NCBI GenBank assembly: GCA_023395755.1
Contig: JAEWYG010000233.1
Location: 1 to 9,981, forward strand
Length of the DNA stretch: 9,981 nucleotides
Reading direction: 5' to 3'
Source of the DNA: Actinomycetes bacterium
GTDB lineage: Bacteria; Actinomycetota; Coriobacteriia; Coriobacteriales; Eggerthellaceae
The notes below the pieces were generated by a model, which searched no databases, was not told the origin of the DNA, and saw only the letters and a program-made list of their open reading frames with translations. Shown piece after piece: positions 1 through 6,951 of the stretch (its first letter is position 1; every line of letters starts with the position of its first letter). The position numbers were made by a program, and so were the translations under genes.

Positions 1-701
1 CGGATGACGCGCGCCGTGTAGCGACGGCAACGGGAAGAATCGACAATGTCAACAGACACTAGGTCTGCCGTAGGGGTTGCGGATGCATCTTCCACCAAAT
101 CAAGCGCCGGATATGTCACATCAGTGCGGTACATAGCGCCCACCTCGCGGGCCATACCTGCCACCGATAGGCAATCGGGACGATTTGGCGTAACCTCGAG
201 GTCAAGTACCGTATCGGAAAGCTGCGCATATTCAGCAAATGGTACGCCAACAGGTGTGCTCTCAGGCAGAATCATAATACCCTCATGATCGCTCCCCAGC
301 CCCAGTTCGCGCGCCGAGCAATTCATACCCATGCTGGTCACACCGCGCAGTTTCGATTTCTTTATCTTGAAATCGCCCGGCAAAACTGCCCCCACCATGG
401 CGCAAACAATATGGTCGCCAGCATTAAAGTTCTGCGCGCCACACACGATTTGCAGCGGTTCAGGGCTGCCATTAGTACCTAGGTTATGCATGCCCACGTC
501 CACCGTGGTAACCCACAGATGGTCAGAGTCGGGATGCTGCTCTTTTTTGAGTACCTGGGCCGTAACAATATGATCGAATGCCGCGCCCACCTTCTCTACT
601 GCCTCAACGCCCGTACCCGTCAAGTCGAGCCGGTCGCAAAACGCCTTCACATCGGTAGGCACTTCAACGTATTCACTTAACCATTTAAGAGATATCTTCA
701 T
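1..701 (-). CDS. pheT: Phenylalanyl-tRNA synthetase beta subunit, N-terminal part (runs off left edge)
   Basis: Cytoplasmic PheRS is an (alpha-beta)2 enzyme that charges tRNA-Phe; the beta subunit supplies tRNA binding and editing. The 233 complete codons here begin MKISLKWLSEYVEVP, the standard PheT N-terminus. Roughly residues 40-155 form the EMAPII-like tRNA-binding domain, with HPDSDHL, VCGAQNF, GAVLPGDFKIKKSKLRGV and SMGMNCSARELGL clearly visible. The family hallmark LEVTPNRPDCLSV follows at about residues 168-180. The start ATG at 701 has a purine-rich Shine-Dalgarno stretch (AGAGGAAG) about 10 nt upstream. The gene lies 94 nt downstream of pheS in the same direction and should share the T-box-controlled transcript. 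About 70% of the protein, including the B3/4 editing domain, lies outside the window. No damage is visible. Confidence 0.97.
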   Translation of the reverse strand, partial: MKISLKWLSEYVEVPTDVKAFCDRLDLTGTGVEAVEKVGAAFDHIVTAQVLKKEQHPDSDHLWVTTVDVGMHNLGTNGSPEPLQIVCGAQNFNAGDHIVCAMVGAVLPGDFKIKKSKLRGVTSMGMNCSARELGLGSDHEGIMILPESTPVGVPFAEYAQLSDTVLDLEVTPNRPDCLSVAGMAREVGAMYRTDVTYPALDLVEDASATPTADLVSVDIVDSSRCRRYTARVI

Positions 702-749
702 GTTGACTTCTTCCTCTTGGTACCACTGGCTGTTCACCCTGTCGCCGAG

Positions 750-795
750 GCCGACCGCACCGTCGGCTGTTCTGTCGCTTACGCAACAACAGAAC
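750..795 (-). other. Two tandem hairpins in the pheS-pheT gap
   Basis: The 94-nt gap between the genes holds two perfect inverted repeats. One is a 7-bp stem (769-775 with 789-795, 13-nt loop) directly behind the pheS stop codon. The other is a 6-bp stem (750-755 with 762-767, 6-nt loop). Neither is followed by a U run, so they are not intrinsic terminators. They could be RNA processing or stability elements. The function is a guess; only the pairing is seen. Confidence 0.35.
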
Positions 796-1857
796 CTAAA
801 ATTGCCTCAGGAAGCGCATGTCTCCTTCGAGTAACATACGCAGATCGGGAACGTTGTACTTCAAGCAGGCAACGCGCTCGACACCCATACCAAACGCAAA
901 GCCCGAGTATTCCTCCGGGTCAATGCCCGAATAGCGCAGCACATTCGGATCGACCATACCGCACCCAAGAATTTCCAGCCAGCCAGTACCCTTACAGAAG
1001 CGACAACCCTCGCCGTGGCAAATACCACAGCTCACGTCCACCTCAGCCGAAGGTTCCGTGAACGGGAAGTAATGTGCGCGAAATCGCGTCTTGCGCTCCT
1101 CCCCAAACATCTGCTTGCAAAAGTAATCCAACGTACCTTTGAGGTCGCCAAACGTAATGCCCTTATCTACCACCAAGCCTTCAATCTGCGTGAATTGTGG
1201 CAAATGGCTCGGATCGGCTATATCACGACGGTATACCTTACCGGGAGCAATAATATAGATAGGCGGCTGCTGATCTTCCATAGCGTGAACCTGCACACCG
1301 GAGGTTTGCGTTCGAAGCAACACATCAGACTCGCCACGCACAGCAGCTTCATCACCAGACCGATCTACCACATAGAACGTGTCGGCCAAACTACGGCTGG
1401 GATGGTCTGCGGGGGCATTAAGCGCCTCGAAATTATAATAGTCGGTTTCCACCTCGGGGCCTTGCGCCACGGTATAACCCAACCCGAGAAACACCTCGGA
1501 GATTTCGTCGGTAATGCGGTTGATGAGATGGCGCGTACCCATCTGCTGGGCACGACCAGGCAACGTTACGTCCACCGCGGCCGCATCGATCGCAGCTTCT
1601 AATTCGGCAGCATCGAGGGCGTTCTTACGCGCGGCTAATGCCTCCTCGACGACAACACGTACTTCGTTTACTGTCTTGCCTACAGCGGCACGTTCCTCTT
1701 TTGGAACCTGCCCCATCTGCCGAAGATAACCCGTGAGGGTGCCCGCCTTGCCTAGCACGCCTACGCGCACCTGCTCCAGTGCCGCCGACGTGTCCGCCGT
1801 CGCAATTGCACCAAGCGTCTGCTCACGCAACGCGATCAGTTCATCTGCCATCGCCAT
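796..1857 (-). CDS. pheS: Phenylalanyl-tRNA synthetase alpha subunit
   Basis: Class II aminoacyl-tRNA synthetase catalytic subunit (353 aa, normal length) that attaches Phe to tRNA-Phe in complex with PheT. An N-terminal coiled-coil region (about 1-90) precedes the catalytic core. Motif 1 region is GPEVETDYYNFEALN (about 133-147), followed by RTQTSGVQ (about 182), motif 2 GKVYRRDIADPSHLPQF (206-222) and motif 3 GFAFGMGVERV (about 319-329). The small Ala of the Phe pocket is kept in FAFG. Four Cys at about 277, 280, 285 and 288 (CGIC..GCRFCKGTG) form a zinc-knuckle-like insert seen in some Gram-positive PheS. The frame is open up to 2004, but the upstream part is the T-box terminator translated. 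The ATG at 1857 has AAAGGGTGAG a few bases upstream and gives the expected N-terminus, so I chose it. It is first in the operon, before pheT, under T-box control. Confidence 0.97.
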   Translation of the reverse strand: MAMADELIALREQTLGAIATADTSAALEQVRVGVLGKAGTLTGYLRQMGQVPKEERAAVGKTVNEVRVVVEEALAARKNALDAAELEAAIDAAAVDVTLPGRAQQMGTRHLINRITDEISEVFLGLGYTVAQGPEVETDYYNFEALNAPADHPSRSLADTFYVVDRSGDEAAVRGESDVLLRTQTSGVQVHAMEDQQPPIYIIAPGKVYRRDIADPSHLPQFTQIEGLVVDKGITFGDLKGTLDYFCKQMFGEERKTRFRAHYFPFTEPSAEVDVSCGICHGEGCRFCKGTGWLEILGCGMVDPNVLRYSGIDPEEYSGFAFGMGVERVACLKYNVPDLRMLLEGDMRFLRQF

Positions 1858-1901
1858 ATGCTCACCCTTTCGTCTCGTCACCCTGCCCAGCCGCAGAGCA
1901 T

Positions 1902-1947
1902 AAAAAAGCCCGCTCTTGTCCCTGTTGTCCAAGGACGAGAGCGGGCT
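1902..1947 (-). terminator. Intrinsic terminator of the pheS T-box
   Basis: Perfect 10-bp GC-rich stem AGCCCGCTCT (1947-1938) with AGAGCGGGCT (1916-1907), running into six T (1907-1902). It sits just after the T-box core and about 45 nt before the pheS start, so it is the conditional terminator of the switch. Confidence 0.93.
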
Positions 1948-2241
1948 CTCGCGGTACCACCTCGGTTGACGACTTGCTGCGCCTACAGCCTCAACAAGCT
2001 GCATGCAATCAGGTCGCCCTCTCTTGTGCTCGATAACGGGAGCATCCGGCGCCGCCTACTACTTCGTCTTGCTGAGTCATGCCTTAAGGCACACCTGAGC
2101 ATCCGCATTCAGCCACGCTGCTCGGAAGGGAATCGTCGCGTATGCCGTCCGGGCTCTTGCAGCCGGTGAAGCCCGTCTCTGCTGGCGGCATCAATATCGC
2201 AGCGCTGTCTTCGTCAAAGCAGTTCCGTATTCATGATGTAA
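1902..2241 (-). promoter_or_regulatory. T-box riboswitch, tRNA-Phe responsive, leader of pheST
   Basis: T-box leaders bind uncharged tRNA through a specifier codon and the tRNA 3' end, and then favour antitermination. The T-box core AGGTGGTACCGCG is at 1962-1950. Its UGGU bulge (1959-1956) fits the ACCA end of a tRNA with discriminator A, as tRNA-Phe has. An intrinsic terminator follows directly. Upstream, a stem I can be drawn: base pairs 2205-2199 with 2121-2115, middle pairs 2191-2186 with 2147-2142, and upper pairs 2175-2170 with 2155-2150. The 3' side of the internal loop, where the specifier sits, contains two UUC Phe codons (2132-2130 and 2127-2125). Which one is the specifier I cannot settle by eye. 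The downstream gene, pheS, agrees with Phe specificity. Confidence 0.93.
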
Positions 2242-2247
2242 CGGTAG

Positions 2248-2253
2248 AGTATA
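2248..2253 (-). promoter_or_regulatory. Probable -10 box of the pheST promoter
   Basis: TATACT (2253-2248) is a five-of-six match to the -10 consensus and would start RNA near 2241, just upstream of T-box stem I. No good -35 hexamer is visible at 16-18 nt spacing. The remaining bases between this box and the end of the next gene (2254-2355) show nothing else that I can support. Confidence 0.5.
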
Positions 2254-2355
2254 GCGCATTTGCTATGAACCGATGGTGAATTTCACAAGCCTCGCCAAAA
2301 CACGGATACCAGCAAGCCACGGTTGATTCTTGGACTGGCCAGAACAACGACCGAT

Positions 2356-2382
2356 CACGTTCGGGAAAGACCCCCGAACGTG
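2356..2382 (-). terminator. Hairpin directly after the coiled-coil/barrel gene, possible terminator
   Basis: A perfect 10-bp inverted repeat (CACGTTCGGG at 2356-2365, partner at 2373-2382, 7-nt loop) begins one base past the stop codon of the minus-strand gene. It lacks a T run on either strand; the following minus-strand bases are ATCGGTCGTTGTTC. It is a likely 3'-end structure, but not a canonical intrinsic terminator. Confidence 0.5.
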
Positions 2383-3579
2383 CTACAGGAACCGATAGCT
2401 TACGGTGCGCAGACCCCAGTCGTTACAGGAAGAGAAGCCGAACGCCTTCCATACACCGGGCTGCAAATCCAATACCCGGCTTCCACCTCCCATACCGCCG
2501 CAATCATTTACGGTAGCCAATACCGTCATACCGCCGTAGGATATCTCGACGGTACGCCCGTAATACTGCCAATAACGCGGCCACGCCATGGGGACAGCAA
2601 CCCCCATAGACCAATCGTCACATACTGCACCCGTAGCTGTTGTACCCGGATTAGGAGTGTAAGGATCTGTCGACCCACCGTAAGCCGAAGCTGTCCCCGT
2701 CGACCAACCGATCTCACTTCCCCCCGTATTTCCCCCCGAATCGGGCCCAGGAGTCGGAGGTGTTGGGTCGGGGTTTGGCTGAATGGGAGTTTCTGGAGCA
2801 TCGGGACGTTCAACCGTGTTGGCATCTTCACTGACAACCGGTTCGGTTACCGCACCCTGTGCGGCCATCTCATCGGCCTTCTGCTTTAGTTCAGCCAACC
2901 GCGTTGCATAGTCATCCTTAGCCCCCTGCAGCTGAGACGTCGCATCGGAAACCACCTGGTCGGCTTCTGTTTTCTTCGCCGCTATCTCCGAAAGCTTCTT
3001 ATCCTGTTCGTCTTTTTGTGCGTTCAGCTCTTCTACGATGGCTTCAAATTGCCGAGAGAGCTCTTTTTGCTGTTCAATTATCTGAGCTTGATACTGAGTA
3101 ACCGTGGAAAGATAATACAGATTGCGCACCAGCTCGTCGAAATCAGCCGCCTCGAGCACAAGTGTTACTAGCGACTGAGTTGAGCTACTGCGGTATTCAA
3201 ACTTGGCTGTTTTACCTAAGGTGGCACGCCCCTCAATCACTGCTTGCTGTGCCTCCATAGCTTGCGCAGCAGTTTGGTTGATACGATCCTGCAACGCAGC
3301 AGCATCCTGTTCGAGAGCAGCACTTTGCGTGACAAGATTGTGCATACGCAACTCGGCACCATCGAGTGTTGTCTGAGCCTCGTCAACTGCTTGTTGCTGC
3401 ACCACTGCATCGGCAGCCTCGTCAGCCTGAGCCTTTCCCGAAAGAAACGGCATCATGCCGCAAACCAGCACTACTGCGAGTAGCCAACACATAGCTTGAC
3501 GAATCCGAGAAGGGCTGTGTTTTCGAAGCGTACACGGCAGTGCATTTAGCTCAGCCGTTAAAGGTACCTTAGATTCCAT
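2383..3579 (-). CDS. Secreted coiled-coil protein with C-terminal double-psi beta-barrel domain
   Basis: Predicted cell-wall protein of 398 aa. A basic N-terminus and hydrophobic stretch (about 30-47) end in GKAQA-DEA, a good signal peptidase I site after residue 52. Residues 55-245 are largely coiled coil rich in Gln, Ala and Glu. This is broken by a short hydrophobic segment (LVTLVLEAADFDELVRNLYY, 138-157) typical of the PcsB/CwlO-type coiled-coil regions that contact FtsEX or membranes. A Pro/Gly/Ser-rich linker (about 250-292) leads to a domain (about 295-398) with GTASAYGGSTDPYTPNPGTT, a central VEISYGG and NDCGG...RVLDL. This resembles RlpA-like or 3D double-psi beta-barrels, with conserved-looking Asp 305, 359 and 371 and three Cys. 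The family usually remodels peptidoglycan; enzymatic activity here is inference. ATG 3579 is preceded by AGGGG. It lies 9 nt after the serine hydrolase gene, probably in one operon. Confidence 0.85.
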   Translation of the reverse strand: MESKVPLTAELNALPCTLRKHSPSRIRQAMCWLLAVVLVCGMMPFLSGKAQADEAADAVVQQQAVDEAQTTLDGAELRMHNLVTQSAALEQDAAALQDRINQTAAQAMEAQQAVIEGRATLGKTAKFEYRSSSTQSLVTLVLEAADFDELVRNLYYLSTVTQYQAQIIEQQKELSRQFEAIVEELNAQKDEQDKKLSEIAAKKTEADQVVSDATSQLQGAKDDYATRLAELKQKADEMAAQGAVTEPVVSEDANTVERPDAPETPIQPNPDPTPPTPGPDSGGNTGGSEIGWSTGTASAYGGSTDPYTPNPGTTATGAVCDDWSMGVAVPMAWPRYWQYYGRTVEISYGGMTVLATVNDCGGMGGGSRVLDLQPGVWKAFGFSSCNDWGLRTVSYRFL

Positions 3580-3588
3580 AGCATACCC

Positions 3589-4713
3589 CTAGGCCGCAAG
3601 CAGCCGGTCATGCGCTGCAGCCAGCGCGGCGATCAGGTTCTTAATAAGCGGTTCATGGTCAGTAAAGTACTCGTCATCATAATCGGCATCAGACATAACA
3701 GCAACAAGATAGTCGCCCGACGAGCCCTGCACAATACCTGCATCATTGAGGGCTCCCATATCAAACCCAGGAGCATCAATCTCATAGCCCGGCTTTGACA
3801 ACACCCGATGACTGGCGCCCAAAGCCTGTCGAATAAACGAGGTGCCGGTTCGCGAAAGTAAATCTTCGCTGAAAGGCGCATTCATACTGCCACTCTTCAG
3901 ATATCCACCCACATTCAACCAAAGTTTTGCCAAGTCGCGGGGAGTATAAAACGGGTACCACTCCCCCTGCCATGCCGAGGCATCTACACCAGCCGCCGCG
4001 GCCCACTCCTCAAACCCATCGCTGTAGTTTTCGCGCAGGAGCGCGTAACCCGTATTATCGGAATACACGATAGTATTGGAGAGTACCGTACCGAGATCGT
4101 AGATATCCACATCGTCGGAAGCCATGATGCCCGTACCTTCATGTACCGCATCTTCAAAAACCTCGTCAGTCAGCGCAGCCTGCCCTTTATCTAGGTACTC
4201 CTGGGCGATATAAGCGACATAGGGGGCTTTAATAGTGCTGGCCGAAAAGATAGCAGTGTCAGCGTTATATCCCAAACCTCGTTCCGTTTTGAAATCGTAC
4301 ACCACAAAACCTACCTCCCAACCGGCATCGCCAAACGCAGCAAGCGCCGCCGCAACTTCAGGAGTATCGCTCACACCGAGCGCACGCTGAGAGCCCAATG
4401 CCTCAAAGAGATTGATCTCTGTCGTAGCCGAAGCCGCATCCAGAGCAGTGCGAGTTGTTTCGTATTTGGCCGATGAGTACGCTTCCGATCGGGCAGAAGT
4501 CTCGTCTTCGCGAAAGATGCCCATCAAGTCTTGCACCCCCTCTAAAGGGGAAGCAGGCTCTTCTGGATGCACGGCCGTGGCAGTAATAAACCCTATGGCA
4601 CCGAAGATTACCGCGATGGAACACAGAGCCCCCACCATAACCTTCGACCAACCCGGAAGATGTCTCAACCACCGAATAGCCCGCCTCTTTACCGTTGAAA
4701 GACCTTGAGACAC
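3589..4713 (-). CDS. Membrane-anchored class A beta-lactamase-fold serine hydrolase
   Basis: 374-aa protein with one N-terminal membrane segment (about 24-46) after a basic cytoplasmic tail, then an extracytoplasmic linker (about 50-110) and a penicillin-recognising domain (about 130-365). Visible motifs are SxxK as S159-T-I-K162, SDN at 218-220 (VYSDNTGYALL), and K307-P-G309 in the place of the KTG box. No omega-loop Glu motif of true beta-lactamases is evident. It is therefore better read as a serine hydrolase acting on cell-wall peptides or an unknown substrate than as a resistance enzyme. The start is GTG at 4713 with GAAGGAG about 4 nt upstream. The next gene follows after 9 nt and its ribosome site overlaps this stop, which suggests co-translation. 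A joint envelope role is inferred from both proteins being exported. Confidence 0.85.
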   Translation of the reverse strand: MSQGLSTVKRRAIRWLRHLPGWSKVMVGALCSIAVIFGAIGFITATAVHPEEPASPLEGVQDLMGIFREDETSARSEAYSSAKYETTRTALDAASATTEINLFEALGSQRALGVSDTPEVAAALAAFGDAGWEVGFVVYDFKTERGLGYNADTAIFSASTIKAPYVAYIAQEYLDKGQAALTDEVFEDAVHEGTGIMASDDVDIYDLGTVLSNTIVYSDNTGYALLRENYSDGFEEWAAAAGVDASAWQGEWYPFYTPRDLAKLWLNVGGYLKSGSMNAPFSEDLLSRTGTSFIRQALGASHRVLSKPGYEIDAPGFDMGALNDAGIVQGSSGDYLVAVMSDADYDDEYFTDHEPLIKNLIAALAAAHDRLLAA

Positions 4714-4778
4714 GCAACTCCTTCATCGATTGACCTGCTTGTAGTTTTCTCAACATGCGCCGAAACGCCGTTCGAAGA

Positions 4779-4807
4779 AGTATTCCCTATCACCCTGAGG
4801 GGAGCAA
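4779..4807 (-). promoter_or_regulatory. Weak candidate promoter for the envelope gene pair
   Basis: TTGCTC (4807-4802) and AATACT (4784-4779) are separated by exactly 17 bp, about 65 bp before the GTG start. Matches are three and four of six. Nothing else in 4714-4915 looks like a feature. Confidence 0.25.
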
Positions 4808-4915
4808 GCCCGTAGAGGCCATCAACAGAGGATAGCCACCACCACTTCACAAGCTGTCCGAAGCCCCACGGAGACGAATCGCCCCGCACTCCCTGACAAA
4901 CGTCGATAAAGTTGT

Positions 4916-5198
4916 TTAGTCTTTCGCCGTCCCCATCAAGCGTAGCATAGTGGAATACGTGAGTTTTTGAGCCAGAAGCTGCTGGGCCGTCGCAGTACGC
5001 AACGAACCTTGAGCCTTAAGGCCCTCAATTTTTTTCCGACACTAAAGCAAGCTGGAGCTCTGCTGCCTCAACCGCATCCTCAAACGCAGCAAGGCGATCG
5101 ATGACGGAACCCGTATAGGTCCCCTCAACGGTACGTACAACCTCCGCTGTATCCACCGTGTAAGTTCCGTCCTCGTGCTTTGTTGTCAAACGATCCAT
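4916..5198 (-). pseudogene. Small phage-type protein split by a one-base frameshift
   Basis: ATG 5198, with AAGGGGG about 7 nt upstream, opens a 57-aa frame (MDRLTTKHEDGTYTVDT..., later VIDRLAAFEDAVEAAE) that ends at TGA 5027-5025, right after a run of seven A (complement of 5029-5035). Removing one A continues the reading as EKIEGLKAQGSLRTATAQQL...LTYSTMLRLMG to TAA 4918-4916, restoring a 93-aa protein. The combined sequence resembles small uncharacterised proteins of phages and mobile elements in Gram-positive gut bacteria: an N-terminal RLT...DG segment, an 'IDRLAAFED' helix, then a helical segment with K-x-Q-G and QQLLAxKL. Function is unknown. It may be decayed, a sequencing error in the homopolymer, or expressed by slippage. 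It is divergent from the acetyltransferase gene and may be a remnant of an old prophage. Confidence 0.6.
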
Positions 5199-5215
5199 AT
5201 CGTATCCCCCTTATC

Positions 5216-5233
5216 GTCCATGCTAGTATGGAC
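5216..5233 (+). promoter_or_regulatory. Palindrome over an extended -10 promoter (candidate operator)
   Basis: GTCCATGCTAGTATGGAC is an 18-bp dyad: the six outer bases on each side pair perfectly, the centre is CTAG, and one pair is mismatched. TGCTAGTAT (5221-5229) inside it reads as an extended -10 (TG-n-TAGTAT) for the plus-strand gene cluster, with no clear -35. A repressor bound here would block that promoter. The same site lies 18 nt upstream of the divergent small gene. The promoter and operator roles are inferred. Confidence 0.45.
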
Positions 5234-5308
5234 GAGTGTAGACCACCTCAGCGTAAACGCACCCAAACGCTGAGTCTTCCCCGACGAAAACCGCACGAAA
5301 GGCCCCTC

Positions 5309-6010
5309 GTGGAACCGAGCAAAACAAGCAGCATCCCTCCATCAGAACCAAGTGCTTCCCTACGCATACGTCTGGCTACCTCTGAAGACGCAGATTACAT
5401 ACGCGCCGTATACGCACCCTATTTATGCACGCCTATTACCTTCGAGGAGGAGCTTCCTTCTCCCGAAGCATTTCGTGCCCGCATAGCCGACATTACCTCT
5501 TTTTATCCTTGTCTTATTGTTGAACACAACGGCCACATCATCGGTTATGCCTATGCGCATCGCCAAGCCGAACGGGAAGCCTACGGCTGGAACGCAGAGC
5601 TTTCGGTATACCTCAGCACCGCGGCGCACGGCCACGGTTTGGGAAGTCTTCTGTATCGCACACTAATTAAACTGGTACGAATGCAGGGCGTGAAATGCGT
5701 CTATGCACTGGTCACCGTACCCAATACAGCAAGCGAACGCCTCCACGAGACCATTGGATTTCAGCTTATGGGAACGCAGCGTAATGCAGGATACACCTGT
5801 GATTCGTGGCGTGATGTAGCATGGTATACGCTGCCGCTTTCATCCTTCGATGCGGACCCTGCACCGGTCGTTGCCTTCCCCACCCTTGAGGACCCTGCGA
5901 TATACGCCGCAATAGAGACGGCTAATCGCGAAATCACAGCACGCTTGAACTTGGGTTCGAGCTTGGGTTCGAACTCGGGCTACGCCACCCACGTAAAAGC
6001 GCCGCAGTAA
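5309..6010 (+). CDS. GNAT N-acetyltransferase, phosphinothricin acetyltransferase-like
   Basis: Cytoplasmic acetyl-CoA-dependent enzyme of the Pat/Bar/MnaT type, which acetylates small amine substrates such as phosphinothricin or methionine sulfoximine; the true substrate is unknown. The GNAT domain spans about residues 18-185: LRIRLATSEDADYIRAVYAPY, then TFEEELPSPEAF, the GYAYAHRQAEREAYGWNAE strand, the beta-4 AELSVYL, the acetyl-CoA loop HGHGLGS (107-113) with His where Arg or Gln is common, and SERLHETIGF. The start is uncertain: the frame is open from 5180 (ATG at 5228 too), but the likely -10 box covers 5224-5229. GTG 5309 has GAAAGG 6 nt upstream and gives 233 aa close to the family's start, so I chose it. 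A low-complexity tail (5947-5980) carries 12-bp repeats. The WYL regulator follows after 25 nt. Confidence 0.85.
   Translation: MEPSKTSSIPPSEPSASLRIRLATSEDADYIRAVYAPYLCTPITFEEELPSPEAFRARIADITSFYPCLIVEHNGHIIGYAYAHRQAEREAYGWNAELSVYLSTAAHGHGLGSLLYRTLIKLVRMQGVKCVYALVTVPNTASERLHETIGFQLMGTQRNAGYTCDSWRDVAWYTLPLSSFDADPAPVVAFPTLEDPAIYAAIETANREITARLNLGSSLGSNSGYATHVKAPQ
5947..5980 (+). repeat. 12-bp tandem repeat in the acetyltransferase tail
   Basis: GAACTTGGGTTC (5947-5958) and GAGCTTGGGTTC (5959-5970) are followed by a partial, diverged copy (5971-5980). The unit keeps frame and encodes the NLGSSLGSNSG stretch in the non-conserved C-terminal tail. Confidence 0.7.
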
Positions 6011-6035
6011 GCCCAATCCGGAAAGGACTCGCACC

Positions 6036-6944
6036 ATGCAGCAAGCGCGCCTCTTCGAGATAATTTATCTGTTAATGGAACGCTCGCCGCGTACAACCAG
6101 CGAACTAGCCCGTAGATTGGAAGTATCTGCCCGCACCGTGCGACGTGACATCGATGCGCTATCAGCCTCCGGGGTTCCCGTGTATATGACTCGCGGCAAG
6201 GGCGGTGGCGTGCACCTCATGGAGGGCTACGTACTGAACAAATCACTGATCAGCGATCGGGAGCAGGATGATATTTTAGCCGCCCTTTCTGCCTTAAAAA
6301 CTACCGGTGCCGTAGATTCGTCGACAACAAGCAACCGTCTTGCTCGTCTGTTCCAACGAGAAAGCACCGACTGGTTGGATATCGACTTTTCATTTTGGGG
6401 CGCGCCACCAGAGTATAAGCAGGCATTCGAAACCATTCGTCGCGCCATTTGTGCCCACTGTCTGTTGAAGTTCGACTACTATGATGCCTCGGGTAACCAG
6501 ACTGAACGTACGGTGGAAGCCGTCCGACTTATCTTCAAAGAGTCCAGCTGGTATTTGCAGGCATTTTGCTTAAAACGAAATGACTGGCGCGTATTTAAGC
6601 TTTTTCGCATCGATTGGCGCACCATGGAAGTACTGGACCAAAGCTTCGAGCCGCGCACCCCACCCGAAGCGTTCGGTCAGGATAATCTCACCGGCACGAC
6701 ACGTCTGGTGCTGCTTTTCGAGCGAAATAGTGAACACCGCGTTCGCGAAGAATTCGCCCCCGATTCCATCACATATCGCAATGATGGTCGTCTCGTGGTA
6801 AACCTCAACAGCCGACTCGACCAACGCACCCGCTTCTATCTGCTGTCATACGGTGCCGATTTGGAGGTGCTCGAACCCCCTGAACTACGTCGATGGCTCT
6901 ATACTCAAGCGCAAACGATCGAGGAAACCTATCGTTCGAAATAA
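6036..6944 (+). CDS. HTH / WYL-domain transcriptional regulator (YafY type)
   Basis: 302-aa cytoplasmic DNA-binding protein. The N-terminal winged HTH of the DeoR/HTH_11 type covers about 5-60, with RTTSELARRLEVSARTVRRD as the helix-turn-helix and the wing GKGGGVHL. The WYL domain (about 130-205) carries W172-Y173-L174 and the downstream FKLFRID strand, followed by the usual WCX-like C-terminal domain (about 222-300). WYL proteins bind ligands or single-stranded nucleic acid and often control DNA-damage or phage-defence genes; a few activate, many repress. ATG 6036 is preceded by GGAAAGG. It lies 25 nt after the acetyltransferase gene and 81 nt before the effector-binding genes, so it is probably the local regulator of the cluster. 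Candidate operators are the dyads at 5216-5233 and 6952-6976; that link is inferred. Confidence 0.93.
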   Translation: MQQARLFEIIYLLMERSPRTTSELARRLEVSARTVRRDIDALSASGVPVYMTRGKGGGVHLMEGYVLNKSLISDREQDDILAALSALKTTGAVDSSTTSNRLARLFQRESTDWLDIDFSFWGAPPEYKQAFETIRRAICAHCLLKFDYYDASGNQTERTVEAVRLIFKESSWYLQAFCLKRNDWRVFKLFRIDWRTMEVLDQSFEPRTPPEAFGQDNLTGTTRLVLLFERNSEHRVREEFAPDSITYRNDGRLVVNLNSRLDQRTRFYLLSYGADLEVLEPPELRRWLYTQAQTIEETYRSK

Positions 6945-6951
6945 GTTTTTA

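Noticed and set aside
1015..1602. 195-codon open frame on the plus strand
   Set aside because: It is antisense to the conserved catalytic core of pheS and has no recognisable domain.
1858..2004. 49-residue N-terminal extension of PheS from ATG 2004
   Set aside because: This stretch is the T-box core and terminator read as protein; ATG 1857 has a ribosome site and matches the family start.
2323..2889. 188-codon plus-strand frame
   Set aside because: It is a shadow of the linker and barrel part of the secreted coiled-coil gene, with low-complexity translation and no family resemblance.
3589..4713. Acquired beta-lactamase resistance gene
   Set aside because: It has SxxK and SDN but an N-terminal membrane anchor, KPG instead of KTG, no evident catalytic omega-loop Glu, and it sits in an envelope gene pair.
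5180..5308. Longer acetyltransferase start at 5180 or 5228
   Set aside because: The added residues are basic and unlike the family, and the only good -10 element overlaps 5224-5229, so RNA would start downstream of both codons. Not fully excluded.
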